A DNA stretch of 64,000 nucleotides, from NCBI RefSeq assembly GCF_001663175.1, contig NZ_CP016033.1, forward strand, positions 1,984,001 through 2,048,000. Direction: 5' to 3'. The notes below the pieces were generated by a model, which ran no database searches, was not told the origin of the DNA, and saw only the letters and a list, made by a program, of their open reading frames with translations. The stretch is from Erythrobacter neustonensis. GTDB lineage: Bacteria; Pseudomonadota; Alphaproteobacteria; Sphingomonadales; Sphingomonadaceae. The translations under genes were made by a program, and so were the position numbers. Below, in pieces: positions 63,301-64,000 of this stretch (position 1 is its first letter; each line of letters opens with the position of its first letter).

Positions 63301-64000
63301 ATGTCGGCGCGCGTCTATCTCCACCCGCTGACGCTGGTTTCCGGGCCGCAGGCGGTCGACGGCGCAGCGGTGCGGCTGGGCGGGTCGATGGCCTACGCCC
63401 GCGAATTTGCGCTGGTGGTGCGCAAAGGCGGCACAGTGACCGAGCGCATGGTCGGCACGCCGCGCGAGATCAAGGCGGCGATTGCGCGGCTTTCGGGAGC
63501 GCTGGCGGATGATGCGGCGGCGCAATGGGCCAACCTCGCCAAGGCGCACGCACCGCTCGAACTGGGCGCACGCACGGTCCGGCTCGACCAGCCGCAGGTG
63601 GTGGGCATCCTCAACGTCACCCCCGACAGTTTCTCCGATGGCGGCCGGCATGACGCCGCCGAGGCAGGCCGTGCGCATGCCGCCGCGATGCTTGAGGCAG
63701 GCGCGGCGATGATCGACATCGGCGGGGAAAGCACGCGGCCCGGCGCTGCGGCGACCTTCGAGGACGAGGAGATCGGGCGGGTCCGCCCGGCGGTCGAATA
63801 CTGCGCCGCGATGGGCGCTGCGATCAGCCTCGACACGCGGCGTGCCGGGGTGCTGATGGCGGGCCTCGCGGCGGGCGCGCACATGGCCAACGATGTCTCG
63901 GCAATGCGCTATGACCCGCGCATGATCGAGGTGGTCGCGAGCCAGGCCTGCCCCGTCATCCTGATGCACGCACCCGGCGCAGGCGAGGATCTGCACGCGG
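63301..64000 (+). CDS. folP: Dihydropteroate synthase, 3' partial
   Basis: Starts at ATG 63301 and is open to the right edge (233 codons seen). Condenses pABA with the pterin pyrophosphate for folate. 'VVGILNVTPDSFSDGG' and 'MIDIGGESTRPGA' are the two diagnostic motifs, followed by 'ISLDTRRAGVL' and 'ANDVSAMRYDP'. Before the catalytic barrel there is an N-terminal extension of about 100 residues (YLHPLTLVSGPQAVDG...) that E. coli FolP lacks. It lies 8 bases after ccrM, so the two may be cotranscribed. Confidence 0.92.
   Translation, partial: MSARVYLHPLTLVSGPQAVDGAAVRLGGSMAYAREFALVVRKGGTVTERMVGTPREIKAAIARLSGALADDAAAQWANLAKAHAPLELGARTVRLDQPQVVGILNVTPDSFSDGGRHDAAEAGRAHAAAMLEAGAAMIDIGGESTRPGAAATFEDEEIGRVRPAVEYCAAMGAAISLDTRRAGVLMAGLAAGAHMANDVSAMRYDPRMIEVVASQACPVILMHAPGAGEDLHA

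Overview
The window is high-GC bacterial chromosome from an alphaproteobacterium, most likely a sphingomonad (Sphingomonadales, Erythrobacteraceae-like). The main evidence is a CcrM-type GANTC methylase preceded by clustered GANTC sites, a ChvG/ChvI two-component pair next to a regulatory phosphotransferase branch (HprK, RapZ, EIIA-Man, HPr) and pckA, a serC leader of the alphaproteobacterial kind, and an intergenic hairpin repeat that I recall as typical of sphingomonads. Coding density is very high. I see about 67 protein genes and two tRNA genes, and no insertion sequence, prophage, CRISPR array or rRNA.

Layout. 1-3463 holds the end of an archaic (Csu-like) chaperone-usher cluster: chaperone (cut by the left edge), usher and spore-coat-U subunit. 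tRNA-Thr follows. 3572-8268 has a DUF429 protein, rarA, a PadR regulator behind two perfect palindromes, a membrane protein and a glycosyltransferase. 8455-11355 is the serine block serC-serA. 11498-15473 runs hisZ, an acetyltransferase, an esterase and purA. 15526-24126 contains an L,D-transpeptidase, a winged-helix protein, a siroheme synthase domain, lysA, argH, a TlpA thioredoxin, psd and an RNase H-like protein. 22975-26382 is a minus-strand operon (DJ-1/PfpI, glyoxalase, old yellow enzyme, MRJP-like lipoprotein) facing a LysR gene. 27511-36025 has tRNA-Val, asparaginase, a deaminase, fmt-truA-oxidoreductase, recR, def, a copper-binding protein and rmuC. 36227-43541 is the regulatory PTS, ChvGI and pckA block. 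43666-54654 includes a peptidase-like TPR protein, a cNMP-thioredoxin-reductase fusion, a DUF885 protein, a TonB-like protein, tandem cysteine desulfurases with a ferredoxin, and a second DJ-1 protein. 54856-64000 has parC, cca, a NUDIX hydrolase, DUF1285, a sugar dehydrogenase, rnhB, ccrM and the start of folP.

Most of the window is housekeeping, with genes packed in operons joined by 4-base ATGA, GTGA or TTGA overlaps. The standout anomaly is the four-helix-bundle copper protein at 34070-34468. It has an in-frame UGA exactly where the family has a cysteine (a CxxC motif becomes CxxU), and a well-conserved reading frame follows for 37 codons. This could be a selenocysteine or cysteine recoding event, a nonsense mutation or a sequencing error. 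Other notable points are two perfect parS sites buried in coding sequence (17425 and 53439), which suggest that the window lies in the origin-proximal part of the chromosome. Two head-to-head gene pairs have start codons that overlap on one CATG. Six GANTC sites fall within 152 bases upstream of ccrM.
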